64,000 nt of DNA from Ardenticatenaceae bacterium (GCA_020634235.1 JACKCB010000002.1:1054001-1118000), one strand, 5' to 3'. Positions 34,703-45,289 are shown, counted from the first letter of the stretch. Made by a program: numbers and translations. Notes: a model not told the origin generated them from the sequence alone.

Positions 34703-37700
34703 CCTTCCAAGAAGTATCCAACAGACCCGAATTTGTCGCCCTGGAACAGGACACGCTGCAATTTTGGCGCGACACCGACGCCTTCAACGAGCTGCGCCGC
34801 TTGCGTGCCAGAAGCGACAAACGCTTCAGCTTCCTAGACGGCCCCATCACCGCCAACAACCCCATGGGCGTACACCACGCCTGGGGCCGCACCTACAAAG
34901 ACCTCTACCAGCGCTTCCAGGCCATGCTGGGCAAAAACCAGCGCTGGCAAAACGGCTTCGACTGCCAGGGATTGTGGGTCGAGGTAGAGGTAGAAAAGGA
35001 CCTGAAGTTCACCTCCAAACGGGACATTGAGGCATTTGGACTGGCGGAATTCGTGAAGCTGTGCAAGATGCGGGTACTGGAATACGCGGCCGTGCAGACG
35101 GAACAATCCCAGCGCCTGGGCTACTGGGTAGATTGGAACAGCCCCGACGAACTGCGCCGCCTGCGCCACCTGCTGGGCCAGGACCCCAACCAGGTCATCA
35201 CCGTGCCCGGCCCCAACGGCCCGGTAACCGGCACCGTGGAGCAAATCGTGGGCCAGTTGGGCATGCCCAACCTGGGCGGCTCCTACTTCACCTTCAGCAA
35301 TGAAAACAACTACCAGATCTGGGGCTTCCTGAAAAAGTGCCACGAAAACGGCTGGCTCTACAAAGGGCGCGACGTCATGCCCTGGTGCTACCGCTGCGGC
35401 ACCGGCATCAGCCAGCACGAAATCGTCACCGATGGCTACCAGGAAGTCACCCACGACTCCGTTTTCCTGCGCTTCCCGCTCACCAGCCGCAACGGGCAAG
35501 CCGTGGCCGGCGACGAAGCGCTGCTGGTCTGGACCACCACCCCCTGGACGCTGACCAGCAACGTCGCCGCCGCCGTGGGGCCAGAGCTGACCTACGTTCA
35601 GGTGGCCCATGAGGATGGCTGGACCTATTACCTGGCCCAGGGGGCGCTGAAGAACTCCCTGGTGGGCAGTTACCAGGTGGTGGCTGAACTGCGCGGCGAG
35701 GAGATGGTTGGCTGGGAATATGATGGGCCATTTGATGAACTCCCGGCCGGGGTGCAAACCTTCGCCGCCCAAAAATACACCCACCGTGTCATCCCCTGGC
35801 GCGAAGTCGGCGAGGAAGAAGGCACCGGCATCGTCCACATCGCCCCCGGCTGCGGCGCCGAAGACTTCCGCCTCAGCCAGGAATTCAACCTGCCGGTCAT
35901 CGCCCCCCTGGACGAAAACGGCGTCTACAAAGAACAGTTCTCCTGGCTCACCGGCCGCCACGTCAGCAGCGTCACCGACGATATCTTCCTGAACCTGCGC
36001 GAAAAAGGCGTCTACTACCGCAAGCAGCGCTACACCCACCGCTACCCCCACTGCTGGCGCTGCGGCACCGAGCTTATCTTCCGCCTGGTCGACGAATGGT
36101 TCATCAGCATGGGCCAGCTATACGACAAGCCGCGCGAGGAAGTGACCGCCGAAGAGAAACGGGCCAGCCTGCGCTACCAGATCATGGACGTCGTCGACGA
36201 GATCAACTGGTACCCCAGCTTCGGCTACGACCGGGAGATGGACTGGCTGCGCAACATGCACGACTGGATGATCAGCAAAAAGCGCTATTGGGGGCTGGCC
36301 CTGCCCATCTGGGTTTGCGACGATCCCACCTGCGGCCACTTCCAGGTAGTCGGCAGCGAAGAAGAGCTGCAAGAGCGGGCCATCGCCGGTTGGGAAACAT
36401 TTGCCGGTCACACCCCCCACCGCCCCTTCATCGACGCCGTGAAAGTCGCCTGCCCCCACTGCGGCAGCGCGGCTACGCGCATCGCCGACGTGGGCAACCC
36501 CTGGCTAGACGCCGGCATCGTCGCCTACAGCACCATGCACTACCGCGAAGCGCCCGAAGAGTGGGCCAAATGGTTCCCGGCCGATTTCATCACCGAAAGC
36601 TTCCCTGGGCAGTTCCGCAACTGGTTTTACAGCCTGCTGGCCCAAAGCACCGCCCTGACCAACCGCGCCCCCTTCAAGAACATCCTCGGCTTTGCCACCC
36701 TGTTTGCCGAAGATGGCCGGGAGATGCACAAATCCTGGGGCAACTCCATTGAGTTCGGCGAGGCCGCCGACACCATGGGGGCCGACGTCATGCGCTGGCT
36801 CTACCTCTCCCACAAACCAGAGCAAAACCTGCTCTTTGGCTACGGCAAGGGAGACGAGACGCGGCGGCGCTTCCACATCCCCCTGTGGAACGTCTACAGC
36901 TTCTTTGTCACCTACGCCAACCTGGATGGCTGGACGCCCAGCGGTGATGTGGTGCGCTCCCCCCTGCCGGCCAATGCCCAGCTCGATGACTGGATCGTGG
37001 CCCGGCTGGACGAGACAACGCTGGCCATGACCCAGGCGCTGCAAAGCTACGACGCCGAACGGGCGACCATCGTCGCCGAAGCGCTGCTGGACGACCTGTC
37101 CAACTGGTATGTGCGCCGCTCCCGCCGCCGTTTCTGGAAGAGCGAAGCCGACGCCGACAAGGTGGCGGCCTACGCCACGCTGTACCACGTGCTGGTCTCC
37201 ATGGTCAAACTGCTGGCCCCCTTTGTGCCCTTCATGACCGAGGCGATGTACCAGAACCTGGTGCGCCAGGTGGATGCCGGCGCGCCGGCCAGCGTGCACC
37301 ATTGCCTTTACCCCACCGCCGACGAGGCAGCGCTGGACCGGCGGCTGCTAGACAAGATGCGGCTGGGCATCACCACGGCCAGCCTGGGGCGGGCGGCGCG
37401 CAGCGCGGCCGACCTGAAGCTGCGCCAGCCGCTGGCCCGGGCACGGGTGAATGTGGGCACGCAGCAGGAACGAGACGATCTGCTGGAACTGGCCGAGGTG
37501 CTGGCGGAGGAGATCAACGTGAAGGAGCTAGAAGTGGTGTCGGAAGTGGGTGAATTGGTGAACTACAAGGTGCTGCCCAACAACCGGCTGCTGGGGCCGC
37601 GCCTGGGCAAGGGCTTTCCGCAGGTACGGGCGGCGTTGATGGCTCTGGACCCGGCCGGGGTGGCCCACACCCTGCAAACCAGCGGCCAGATCACCCTCAC

Positions 37701-38109
37701 CGTGCAGGGCCAAGCCATCACCCTGACCGATGAGGAAGTGCTGGTGCAAACAGAATCGAAGGGCGGCCTGGCCGTAGCCAGCGACAAGGGGGTCACCGTG
37801 GCCATAGACACCACCCTGACCCCGGCCCTGGTGCAAGAGGGTCTGGCCCGCGACCTGGTGCGCGCTATCAACACCATGCGCAAGGAAGCGGGGCTGGATA
37901 TCAGCGACCGCATCCACCTGACCTACAGCGCCGCCCCCGGTGACACGGCCGACGCCCTGGACAATTATGCCGGTTACATTGCCCGGGAAACGCTGGCGGT
38001 TTCGTTAGCTGCCAGTGAATTCCCGGCCGGGGACGTTGACCAGTACACACAAACGCTTACAATTGGCGACAATCACGTCGTCATCCGCTTATGGAAAGCC
38101 GCCAACTAA
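34699..38109 (+). CDS. ileS: Isoleucyl-tRNA synthetase with swapped GVHH motif
   Basis: A 1136-residue class I synthetase that charges tRNA-Ile. The N-terminal Rossmann domain has FLDGPITANNPMGVHHAWGR: the usual HxGH signature is replaced by G57-V-H-H60. The KMSKS-like loop is MHKSWGN, encoded from 36724. A CP1 editing region (WTTTPWTLTSN) and Cys pairs (CYRCGT, CWRCGTE, CPHCGS) are present. Length fits the eukaryote-like IleRS2 type. Altered GxHH signatures have been reported in some IleRS2 enzymes with very high mupirocin resistance. It is the last gene of a T-box-controlled operon and is followed by a terminator. Confidence 0.93.
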   Translation: MTFQEVSNRPEFVALEQDTLQFWRDTDAFNELRRLRARSDKRFSFLDGPITANNPMGVHHAWGRTYKDLYQRFQAMLGKNQRWQNGFDCQGLWVEVEVEKDLKFTSKRDIEAFGLAEFVKLCKMRVLEYAAVQTEQSQRLGYWVDWNSPDELRRLRHLLGQDPNQVITVPGPNGPVTGTVEQIVGQLGMPNLGGSYFTFSNENNYQIWGFLKKCHENGWLYKGRDVMPWCYRCGTGISQHEIVTDGYQEVTHDSVFLRFPLTSRNGQAVAGDEALLVWTTTPWTLTSNVAAAVGPELTYVQVAHEDGWTYYLAQGALKNSLVGSYQVVAELRGEEMVGWEYDGPFDELPAGVQTFAAQKYTHRVIPWREVGEEEGTGIVHIAPGCGAEDFRLSQEFNLPVIAPLDENGVYKEQFSWLTGRHVSSVTDDIFLNLREKGVYYRKQRYTHRYPHCWRCGTELIFRLVDEWFISMGQLYDKPREEVTAEEKRASLRYQIMDVVDEINWYPSFGYDREMDWLRNMHDWMISKKRYWGLALPIWVCDDPTCGHFQVVGSEEELQERAIAGWETFAGHTPHRPFIDAVKVACPHCGSAATRIADVGNPWLDAGIVAYSTMHYREAPEEWAKWFPADFITESFPGQFRNWFYSLLAQSTALTNRAPFKNILGFATLFAEDGREMHKSWGNSIEFGEAADTMGADVMRWLYLSHKPEQNLLFGYGKGDETRRRFHIPLWNVYSFFVTYANLDGWTPSGDVVRSPLPANAQLDDWIVARLDETTLAMTQALQSYDAERATIVAEALLDDLSNWYVRRSRRRFWKSEADADKVAAYATLYHVLVSMVKLLAPFVPFMTEAMYQNLVRQVDAGAPASVHHCLYPTADEAALDRRLLDKMRLGITTASLGRAARSAADLKLRQPLARARVNVGTQQERDDLLELAEVLAEEINVKELEVVSEVGELVNYKVLPNNRLLGPRLGKGFPQVRAALMALDPAGVAHTLQTSGQITLTVQGQAITLTDEEVLVQTESKGGLAVASDKGVTVAIDTTLTPALVQEGLARDLVRAINTMRKEAGLDISDRIHLTYSAAPGDTADALDNYAGYIARETLAVSLAASEFPAGDVDQYTQTLTIGDNHVVIRLWKAAN

Positions 38110-38179
38110 CGCTTCACGGCTACCCGGGCGCCAGAGCAAACAGTGTCGCCCGGCACCACATGGCACTCACGTAGGGCAT

Positions 38180-38217
38180 GCCCTCCTACAGGCTGACGTT
38201 CTGTGGGAGGGCTTTTT
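38180..38217 (+). terminator. Terminator after ileS
   Basis: GCCCTCCTACAG (38180-38191) pairs with CTGTGGGAGGGC (38201-38212) with one mismatch, followed by five T. It sits about 70 bases after the ileS stop. Confidence 0.75.
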
Positions 38218-38268
38218 GTCGGGGCTTGCGTGCCTGCCTCGGCTTCCATTTGCGCAGGAGGAAATGTC

Positions 38269-40374
38269 ATGCGCCGTTATCTGGTTGTGCTGTTACTCAT
38301 TTTGCTGGGGACCACCGCCCTGGCCCAGGCGCAAACCCCGGAGCCAGTCCCGGCCGGGGCCACTCCAGCCACCGCCATCATCAGCGAACTACCGCCGTCC
38401 ATGGTCGACGGCCCCTGGATCCCCTTTGAGCTGGAGCCAATTGATGTCTCCGAACTGCCCTCAGCGCTGCAAGCAAACGCTGCCGCCGACGAGTGCGAGG
38501 CAGCAACCTACTCAAACCTGCCCTTCGGCGACGTCAGCCTGACCAACAGCGCCACCACGGCCCCCACCGACCCGATACTACCCTGCCTGTTTGGCGCGCC
38601 CACCAGTGCGCAAGGCTACCGCACCGTCTGGTACAAATTCGTCCCCTTAGAAAGTGGCGTGATCAACATCTCCACCGCCTTTAACCCCTCCACCTTCTCC
38701 TACCAGGACAGCTACGATACGGTACTGGCCCTGCACAAAGCCACCGACCTCCTGGGAACTTGCAGCGCCCTCAGCTTGCTGGCCTGCAACGACGATGCCA
38801 GCGGCTTGCAGTCAGAAATAAGAACCTTTGTCCGGCAGTGGGAAACCTATTACATTGAAGTCGCCGACTACAACTTCGCCGTGAACGGCGATGCCACGCT
38901 GCGCCTGGCAGTTAGCTTTAGCCCCGGCGAATCCTTCTGGAATATTGAGGAGCAGGCATATCAGAACTGGGAAAAGCCGCGCAGCCGGCACATCGTGTTG
39001 AACGTGCACGCCGGGCCAGACTTCGACTTCTTGTATGTGATTGCCGGGCAAACCTATGTGAACGGCAATCCGCTGCGCGATGGCCGGGTGGACCGCTACC
39101 ACGTGCAGAGCGGCACCTGGGAAGAGATGACCCCCATGCCCGGCTTTGGCTACTCCAACACGACCGGGGCACTGGTGAATGGACGCATTTATGTCCCGGC
39201 CGGGTACGTAGGCAACAACAGCGCTTACGATGGCCGCCAGTGGGTCTACGACGTGGGGCTAAACGCCTGGTTCGAAAACCAAAACCCCGCCCCCTGGAAC
39301 CTGCTAGACGGACAACCCTACGCCTGGTCGGTTGCGGTCCCCCTTACCGTGGGCCAGACCAGCGGCTACTTCCTCACCGGCGGCGTACTCCCCCAAGACA
39401 ACAACCCCACCTTTGAACCGGTAGACCACCTGCTCTTCTTCGCTCCATCAGCCGACGGGACGAGCGGCACCTGGAACCTGAACCTGGCCCCCATGTCACG
39501 CGCCCGATATTCCCACGCCGCCGCCGCCATCACCCGCCAGACACAGTTTGGCCCAGATGAGCAGGTGTGCGTGGCCGGCGGCATCACCAGAGAGAGCAAC
39601 ATTTATCGCTCACTGGCCCACGCCGAATGCTACAGCAACATCAGCGGCACCTGGACCGACATCGCGCCCATGAACTTCAACCGCTACAACGGCGGCAGCG
39701 CCGTCGGCCCCGATGGCCGTTGGTACGTTTTTGGCGGCAAAACCGTCGTGCGCGTGAACAACGTTGACGTCATCGTGCCCCTGGACCTTACCGAACGCTA
39801 CGACCCGGAAAGTGGAGTATGGGAAGTGCTCGATTCGCGCTATGATGTGCGCAACCCGTCACGCGACTGGCCGCGCGGCGATTTTGCCGGCAACACGCTG
39901 TGGATCTTTGGCGGCGAAACGCTAAACACCCAGACCGGCACAATCGGCGTGGTGCCTATCATCCAAAGCTTGCTGGTGCCCAGCCTGAACATGGCCCTAC
40001 CCGTGATTTCCGGCGGCCGGCCAGACGGCATCGAACCCAACGACACCCTCGATGACGCCTACCCCATCGCCTTCTACCAGCCCCAGTATCACGACTTTGC
40101 CAGTCCGGAGGATTTCTTCGACTTCTTCTCGTTCACGGTCACTACCGCCACGGCCGTCTCTGCCCGGCTAACAAACATCCCGGCCGGGAGCAATTACGAC
40201 ATCTACCTCTTCAACCGCAGCAAATTCCTGGTCGGCAGCAGCACCAACATCGGCAACCTGGACGAAAACGCCATCTCCTTCGTCCTCACCCCCGGCACCT
40301 ACTACGCCATGGTCGTCCGCGTCTCCCCCGACCCCACCACCGACCAATACCGGATTGAGATTGTGCCCCAGTAA
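38269..40374 (+). CDS. Secreted Kelch-repeat protein with PPC domains
   Basis: A 701-residue exported protein: signal MRRYLVVLLLILLGTTALAQ, preceded by a strong AGGAGG at 38257. Residues about 80-220 look like a pre-peptidase-type beta domain (TVWYKFVPLESGVINIST...YDTVLALH). Kelch repeats follow, with DRYHVQSGTWEEMTPMPGFG, Y-S-N-I-S-G-T-W-T-D-I-A-P-M and E-R-Y-D-P-E-S-G-V-W-E-V-L. A C-terminal PPC domain has DGIEPNDTLDDAYPI and SNYDIYLFN. It is probably an extracellular binding protein; no catalytic motif is seen. The upstream frame is open to 38203 but lies in the terminator. Confidence 0.83.
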   Translation: MRRYLVVLLLILLGTTALAQAQTPEPVPAGATPATAIISELPPSMVDGPWIPFELEPIDVSELPSALQANAAADECEAATYSNLPFGDVSLTNSATTAPTDPILPCLFGAPTSAQGYRTVWYKFVPLESGVINISTAFNPSTFSYQDSYDTVLALHKATDLLGTCSALSLLACNDDASGLQSEIRTFVRQWETYYIEVADYNFAVNGDATLRLAVSFSPGESFWNIEEQAYQNWEKPRSRHIVLNVHAGPDFDFLYVIAGQTYVNGNPLRDGRVDRYHVQSGTWEEMTPMPGFGYSNTTGALVNGRIYVPAGYVGNNSAYDGRQWVYDVGLNAWFENQNPAPWNLLDGQPYAWSVAVPLTVGQTSGYFLTGGVLPQDNNPTFEPVDHLLFFAPSADGTSGTWNLNLAPMSRARYSHAAAAITRQTQFGPDEQVCVAGGITRESNIYRSLAHAECYSNISGTWTDIAPMNFNRYNGGSAVGPDGRWYVFGGKTVVRVNNVDVIVPLDLTERYDPESGVWEVLDSRYDVRNPSRDWPRGDFAGNTLWIFGGETLNTQTGTIGVVPIIQSLLVPSLNMALPVISGGRPDGIEPNDTLDDAYPIAFYQPQYHDFASPEDFFDFFSFTVTTATAVSARLTNIPAGSNYDIYLFNRSKFLVGSSTNIGNLDENAISFVLTPGTYYAMVVRVSPDPTTDQYRIEIVPQ

Positions 40375-40395
40375 GCGCCCATTTCAGGAGATTTT

Positions 40396-41634
40396 ATGCC
40401 CCAAACCACCCCCAGCCTGCGCCTGCTGCACTTCGCCGACGCCCACATCGATATCGCCAACTACGGCAAGCACGACCCGGAGACGGGTCTGCCAGTACGC
40501 GTGATGGATTTCTTGCGGTCACTGGACGAGATTGTGGACGCCGCCATCAAAGAAGCCGTGGACCTGGTGCTGTTCGCCGGCGACGCCTACAAAGACCGCA
40601 ACCCCCAACCCACTTTCCAGCGCGAATGGGGACAACGCATCATGCGCCTGTCGCAGGCTGGCATTCCCACCATCCTGCTGGTGGGCAACCACGACATGGC
40701 CCCGGCCACCGGCCGGGCCCACACCATGCAAGAGTTCCACACCCTGGCCGTCCCCCACATCCACCTCGCCGACGACTTCTGCGTCCTGGGGCCAGACACC
40801 CTGGGCATACCCGCCCAGGTCGTGGCCATCCCCTGGGCCAGCCGCAGCAAGCTCATGCGCTTCAGCGACATGGCCGGCAAAGACGTCGCCGACGTCTACC
40901 TGCTCATGGAAGAAATCCTGGCCGGCTGGCTAGACGACCAGCTCAACGCCCTGGACCCCACCCTGCCCACCATCCTCCTGGCCCACACCTCGGTGCAGGG
41001 GGCCCAGTATGGCAGCGAACGGACCGTGATGTTGGGGCAAGAGCTAACCCTCAGCGGCAGCATTGTGCGCGACAAGCGCCTCGATTACGTCGCCCTGGGC
41101 CATATCCACAAGCACCAGGACTTCAACGCCGGGCGGCAGCCGCCGGTCATCTACCCCGGCTCCATTGAACGCATCGACTTTGGCGAGGCGCGCGAAGAGA
41201 AGGGCTACGTGCTGGCCGAGGTGCGCAAAAGGCACACCGACTGGCGCTTCTGCCCACTGCCCACCCGCCAGTTCATCGACCTATCCATTGAGCTGGACGA
41301 CGCCGAAAACTTCATGGCCGACATCATGCGCCAACTGCCCCCGGCCGGGCGCGTTCAAGACGCCATCTGCCGCGTGCGCCTCAGCTACCCCCACGACTGG
41401 GAAACACTGCTAGACGAAACCGCCATCTACAACCACTTCGCCGGCGCCCTCAGCATCCAGATTCAGAAACTGCGCGACCTCAACCGGCGCACCCGGCTGG
41501 GCGACACCGTCGGCCTGGAAACACTCACCCCCACCGAGATGCTGGCCCTCTACTGGCAAACCCAGGCGCTGGACCAGGCCGAAACCGAAGCCCTGCAAAC
41601 CCTGGCCAAAGAGCTGTTGGGAACAAGCCCGTAA
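40396..41634 (+). CDS. sbcD: SbcD/Mre11-type nuclease subunit
   Basis: A 412-residue metallophosphoesterase-fold nuclease. The motifs are LLHFADAHIDIA, A-G-D-A-Y-K-D, LLVGNHDMAP, LAHTSVQGA and ALGHIHKHQ. The second motif has A-Y in place of the common L-F/V-F after G-D. With SbcC it forms a complex that cleaves hairpins and blocked DNA ends. It lies 40 bases before sbcC on the same strand. Confidence 0.9.
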   Translation: MPQTTPSLRLLHFADAHIDIANYGKHDPETGLPVRVMDFLRSLDEIVDAAIKEAVDLVLFAGDAYKDRNPQPTFQREWGQRIMRLSQAGIPTILLVGNHDMAPATGRAHTMQEFHTLAVPHIHLADDFCVLGPDTLGIPAQVVAIPWASRSKLMRFSDMAGKDVADVYLLMEEILAGWLDDQLNALDPTLPTILLAHTSVQGAQYGSERTVMLGQELTLSGSIVRDKRLDYVALGHIHKHQDFNAGRQPPVIYPGSIERIDFGEAREEKGYVLAEVRKRHTDWRFCPLPTRQFIDLSIELDDAENFMADIMRQLPPAGRVQDAICRVRLSYPHDWETLLDETAIYNHFAGALSIQIQKLRDLNRRTRLGDTVGLETLTPTEMLALYWQTQALDQAETEALQTLAKELLGTSP

Positions 41635-41674
41635 TTCGCCAGGCGCACCGCGCCCCACACCACACATACCACCT

Positions 41675-44659
41675 ATGATTCCGCTCAAACTCGAACTGAC
41701 CAACTTCCTTTCCTACCGCCAACCGGCCGTACTCGCCTTCGACCACGTAGACCTGGCCTGCATCTCCGGCCTGAACGGGGCGGGCAAGTCCAGCATTCTG
41801 GATGGCATGACCTGGGCCCTGTTTGGCCGCAGCCGCAGCAAAAGCGATGATGATGTGGTCAACCGGCTGGCCACCCGCGACGGGCAGATGGCCGAAGTCC
41901 GCCTGACCTTTGAGCTAGAAGGCAGCACCTACCGCATCATCCGTCAGAAAAAACCCGGCCGGGCCGCCGTCCTCGAATTCCAACAAGCCCTTGGCCCCGA
42001 AGAATGGCGCAGCCTCACCGAAGGCAAGCTGCGCGAAACACAAGAAGCCATCGAAACCCTGCTGCGCATGAATTACGACACCTTCACCAACGCCAGCTTC
42101 TTCCTGCAGGGCAAAGCCGACGAGTTCACCACCAAAACCGCCGGGCGGCGCAAAGAGATCCTGGCCGAATTACTGGGCGTCAACGAGTGGGACCGCTACA
42201 AAGAGATCATCACCGAACAGCGCAAGAGCGAAGAGAATCGCCTGGCCCTCCTGGATAGCCGGCTGGCCGACGTCGAGGCCGAACTACAGCAGCAGACCGC
42301 GCGCCAACAAGCCCTGGCCACCGCCCAGGCCGAATACGCCCGCCTCGCCGAGCAGAAACAGGTGAAGGAGGCACTGCTAAGCCAACTACGTCGCCTGGAA
42401 GCCGCCATCAAGCAGCAGCAGCAGCAGGTAAAGAGCCTGAACCAGCTCCTGCAGCGCCAGCAAGCCAACCTGCACCAACTGCGGCAAACAACTGAGCAGC
42501 GCCGCCAGGAACGGGCCCAATTCCAGGCCCTGCTGGCCGACGCGGCCAGCATCACCACCGCCCACGAAGCCTACCAGGCGGCCGACCTGGCCTGGCAGGC
42601 ATGGCAGGAGAAAGCCAACGCCCACAACCGCTTGCAGCAGGCGCGCCGGCCGCACGAACTGGCCATCGAGCGCAGCCGCAGCCGCCTCACCCAGCGCCAG
42701 CAGGAGCTAACCCGCCAGGCACAGCAGGTGGCGGCCATGCGCCAGGAGCAGGCACAGGTCACAACTGCGCTGGCCGCCGCCCAGGCCCAAATCGCCACGC
42801 TAACGGCCGAAATTGCCGCCCTGGCCGAGCGCGAGCAGGCATGGCATGCTGCGCGCACCATGCTGCAGCAGCTAGACAGCCAGCGCCAGCTCTTGCAGCA
42901 ACAGTTGGCCCAGGCAGTACAGCAGGCGCAGCGCATCGCCGCCCTGGAAAAGGAACAGGTGGCCACCGGCCACAATCTGGCCCAGGCGCAGCAGGCGGTG
43001 AGCGACCTGACCGCGCAGTTGGCCGCGCTGGGAGAGCAGCGCCAGCGGGTGGCCGTGCTGGAAGCAGAACGGGAGGCGCGGCAGGCAGAACAGGCGCGCA
43101 TTAAGGACGCCACTACCAAGCTGCGAGACCGGCTAGACCGGCTGGCCGCAGAACCGGCCGGGGCGTGCCCCCTGTGTGGCCAGCCGCTCAGCGAAGCCCA
43201 TCGCCAGACGGTCATGGCCGACCTGGAAGCAGACGGCAAGTCGCAAAAGCAGCGCTTCCAGGAGAACAAGGCTCGCCTGGAAACGCTGGCGGCCGAGGTT
43301 GCCGCGCTGCAAGCGGCAGTGAAACAGGCCGGCCGCACCGAGCGGGAACACCAGAGTCAGCAGTTGCGGGCCGCCTCCTGCGAAGCCGCCCTGGCACGTA
43401 TCGACCAGGAAGTGGCGCAGTGGCAGGCGAATGATGGCCCCGGCCGGGTAGCCGAACTGCAAGCCAGGGTGGCCGACGACGAGGCTCTGCTAGACAAGCA
43501 GGCGGAGGTAGCCGAACTCTCCAATGCCGTGCGCGACAAGGCGGTGCGGGAAAAACAGCTGCGCGAGCAAGAACGCCAGGCCGCCACAGCCGAGGCGCGG
43601 CTGGCCGAGATTGCGCGGGCCGTGGCCCAATGGGAAACGCAGGGCGAACCGGAGCTGGCCGACGTGGCGCGGCGGCTGGCCGCAGAGGAGCTGGCCCCCG
43701 AGGCCCAGACCGCGCTGCTGGCCCTGGATGAGGAGATGGCCGCGCTGGGCTATGTGGCGGCGGCCCACGAGGCAGCCAGAGCGCAGCGGGCGGAACTGGC
43801 AGACGCCCCCGGCCGGTACCAGGCGCTCAAACAGGCCGAAGCGGCCATCAAGCCGCTGGATGACAGCCTGGCCGACCTGGCCGCGCAGATCGCCGCCCAG
43901 GCCGCGCAGGTGGCAGAACTGGACGGGCAATACCAGACAGCGCAGGCCGAACTGGCACTGCTGCAAACAGACGGCGGCGATTTGCCGGCTATGGAGAAAG
44001 AGGTAACGCTGCTGCGGGAGCAAGAGATTGATGCCAGCCAGCGCGTAGGGGCGGCACAGCAGCGGCTGGCGGTGCTGGATGATTTGCGCGACCAGCAGGC
44101 GGCCTGGCAAGCAGACCGCGCGCAGTTGACGCTGCGCATCCAACGGCTGGGCAAGCTGGAGCGGGCCTGTGGCCGCGATGGGGTGCAGGCGCTGCTGATT
44201 GAGCAGGCGCTGCCAGAGATTGAGGCGGACGCCAATGAACTGCTAGACCGCCTGTCGGCGGGCACCATGCGCGTGGTGTTCGACACGCAGCGCCAGCTAA
44301 AGAGTAGTGACCGGCTGCGCGAGACGCTGGATATTCGCATTATTGACCCGGCCGGGGAGCGGCCCTACGAGAATTTTAGCGGTGGGGAGCAGTTTCGGGT
44401 GAATTTTGCCATCCGGCTGGCGTTGTCGCGCATTTTGGCGCGGCGGGCCGGGGCGCGGCTGCAAACGCTGGTGATAGATGAGGGTTTTGGCAGCCAGGAC
44501 CCGGCCGGGCGGCAGCGGCTGGTAGAGGCCATCAACACCATTCGCGGCGACTTTGCCCGCATCCTGGTCATCACCCATATCGACGAGCTGCGCGACGCTT
44601 TCCCGGTACGCATTGAGGTGGCCAAGCACCCGGCCGGGTCGGTCATTACCGTCGTGTGA
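41675..44659 (+). CDS. sbcC: SbcC/Rad50-type ATPase
   Basis: A 994-residue SMC-like ATPase. The Walker A is GLNGAGKS (about 32-39), and the globular head starts MIPLKLELTNFLSYRQPAVL. Two long Gln/Ala/Glu-rich coiled coils flank the zinc hook C498-P-L-C501. The C-terminal head has the signature N-F-S-G-G-E-Q (900-906) and Walker B LVIDEGFGSQD. It drives the SbcD nuclease in DNA-end processing. The coiled-coil segment is strongly biased to Gln, as usual for the family. Confidence 0.93.
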   Translation: MIPLKLELTNFLSYRQPAVLAFDHVDLACISGLNGAGKSSILDGMTWALFGRSRSKSDDDVVNRLATRDGQMAEVRLTFELEGSTYRIIRQKKPGRAAVLEFQQALGPEEWRSLTEGKLRETQEAIETLLRMNYDTFTNASFFLQGKADEFTTKTAGRRKEILAELLGVNEWDRYKEIITEQRKSEENRLALLDSRLADVEAELQQQTARQQALATAQAEYARLAEQKQVKEALLSQLRRLEAAIKQQQQQVKSLNQLLQRQQANLHQLRQTTEQRRQERAQFQALLADAASITTAHEAYQAADLAWQAWQEKANAHNRLQQARRPHELAIERSRSRLTQRQQELTRQAQQVAAMRQEQAQVTTALAAAQAQIATLTAEIAALAEREQAWHAARTMLQQLDSQRQLLQQQLAQAVQQAQRIAALEKEQVATGHNLAQAQQAVSDLTAQLAALGEQRQRVAVLEAEREARQAEQARIKDATTKLRDRLDRLAAEPAGACPLCGQPLSEAHRQTVMADLEADGKSQKQRFQENKARLETLAAEVAALQAAVKQAGRTEREHQSQQLRAASCEAALARIDQEVAQWQANDGPGRVAELQARVADDEALLDKQAEVAELSNAVRDKAVREKQLREQERQAATAEARLAEIARAVAQWETQGEPELADVARRLAAEELAPEAQTALLALDEEMAALGYVAAAHEAARAQRAELADAPGRYQALKQAEAAIKPLDDSLADLAAQIAAQAAQVAELDGQYQTAQAELALLQTDGGDLPAMEKEVTLLREQEIDASQRVGAAQQRLAVLDDLRDQQAAWQADRAQLTLRIQRLGKLERACGRDGVQALLIEQALPEIEADANELLDRLSAGTMRVVFDTQRQLKSSDRLRETLDIRIIDPAGERPYENFSGGEQFRVNFAIRLALSRILARRAGARLQTLVIDEGFGSQDPAGRQRLVEAINTIRGDFARILVITHIDELRDAFPVRIEVAKHPAGSVITVV

Positions 44660-44674
44660 AAAGTGGGCTGCGCC

Positions 44675-45232
44675 CTACGCACCGCGTATCGCCGCCCATT
44701 CCTCCCCCGTCTTCTGAAACTGCAAGACGCCGGGCACCTCGGCCAGCAGCGTCTTCACCGGCACCAGCCGGCCCACGGTAACGTAGCTGCGGCCATTGCC
44801 CACCGGCGTACTCGTCCGCCGCTCCGCAAAACGGTGCATGTTGGCCGCAAACCAGGGGCGGGCCGTGGCCATGGGCAGGCAGTAAAGCAGCCCAATCTCC
44901 AAAAAATAATAAAAGAGCCATTCCGCCCTGGTATATAGAAAACAGCCAGCCGTCCCTTTACCCTCATTGCTCACCGTTTCCAAAAAGAAGTTACCCGTCT
45001 GGTGGTAGCGATCCCCCTTGATCTCCACCGGAATCACGCGTAGTTGGTCCTTCTCAAGCACACTCCACAGCAGGTCAATGTCGTGCGCCTGGTAAGCGGG
45101 GTCCTCCTCCACATTGTGCACAGCCACCGTTTGCGGCCAAACTGCCTGCAAGAATGCCGTCAGCTCTTCGGCGGCCTGCCGGGCGACATTGGCGGTGTAG
45201 GTGACGCTGTGCTGCTTCAGAGTGCGGGTCAT
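44675..45232 (-). CDS. PD-(D/E)XK nuclease-like protein
   Basis: A 185-residue protein of no family I can name. It contains AHDIDLLWSVLE followed 18-20 residues later by V-I-P-V-E-I-K-G-D, the spacing and hydrophobic setting of the D...ExK metal site of PD-(D/E)XK nucleases. A G-N-F-F-L-E-T-V-S segment follows. It is convergent with sbcC, 15 bases between stops, and 57 bases downstream of a TetR gene. A DNA-processing role is inference only. Confidence 0.6.
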   Translation of the reverse strand: MTRTLKQHSVTYTANVARQAAEELTAFLQAVWPQTVAVHNVEEDPAYQAHDIDLLWSVLEKDQLRVIPVEIKGDRYHQTGNFFLETVSNEGKGTAGCFLYTRAEWLFYYFLEIGLLYCLPMATARPWFAANMHRFAERRTSTPVGNGRSYVTVGRLVPVKTLLAEVPGVLQFQKTGEEWAAIRGA

Positions 45233-45289
45233 GGGGTGGGCGGCGTGTGCCAGCGCTAGGTACCGGCGGGATGAGGGGATAGGCCAGGT

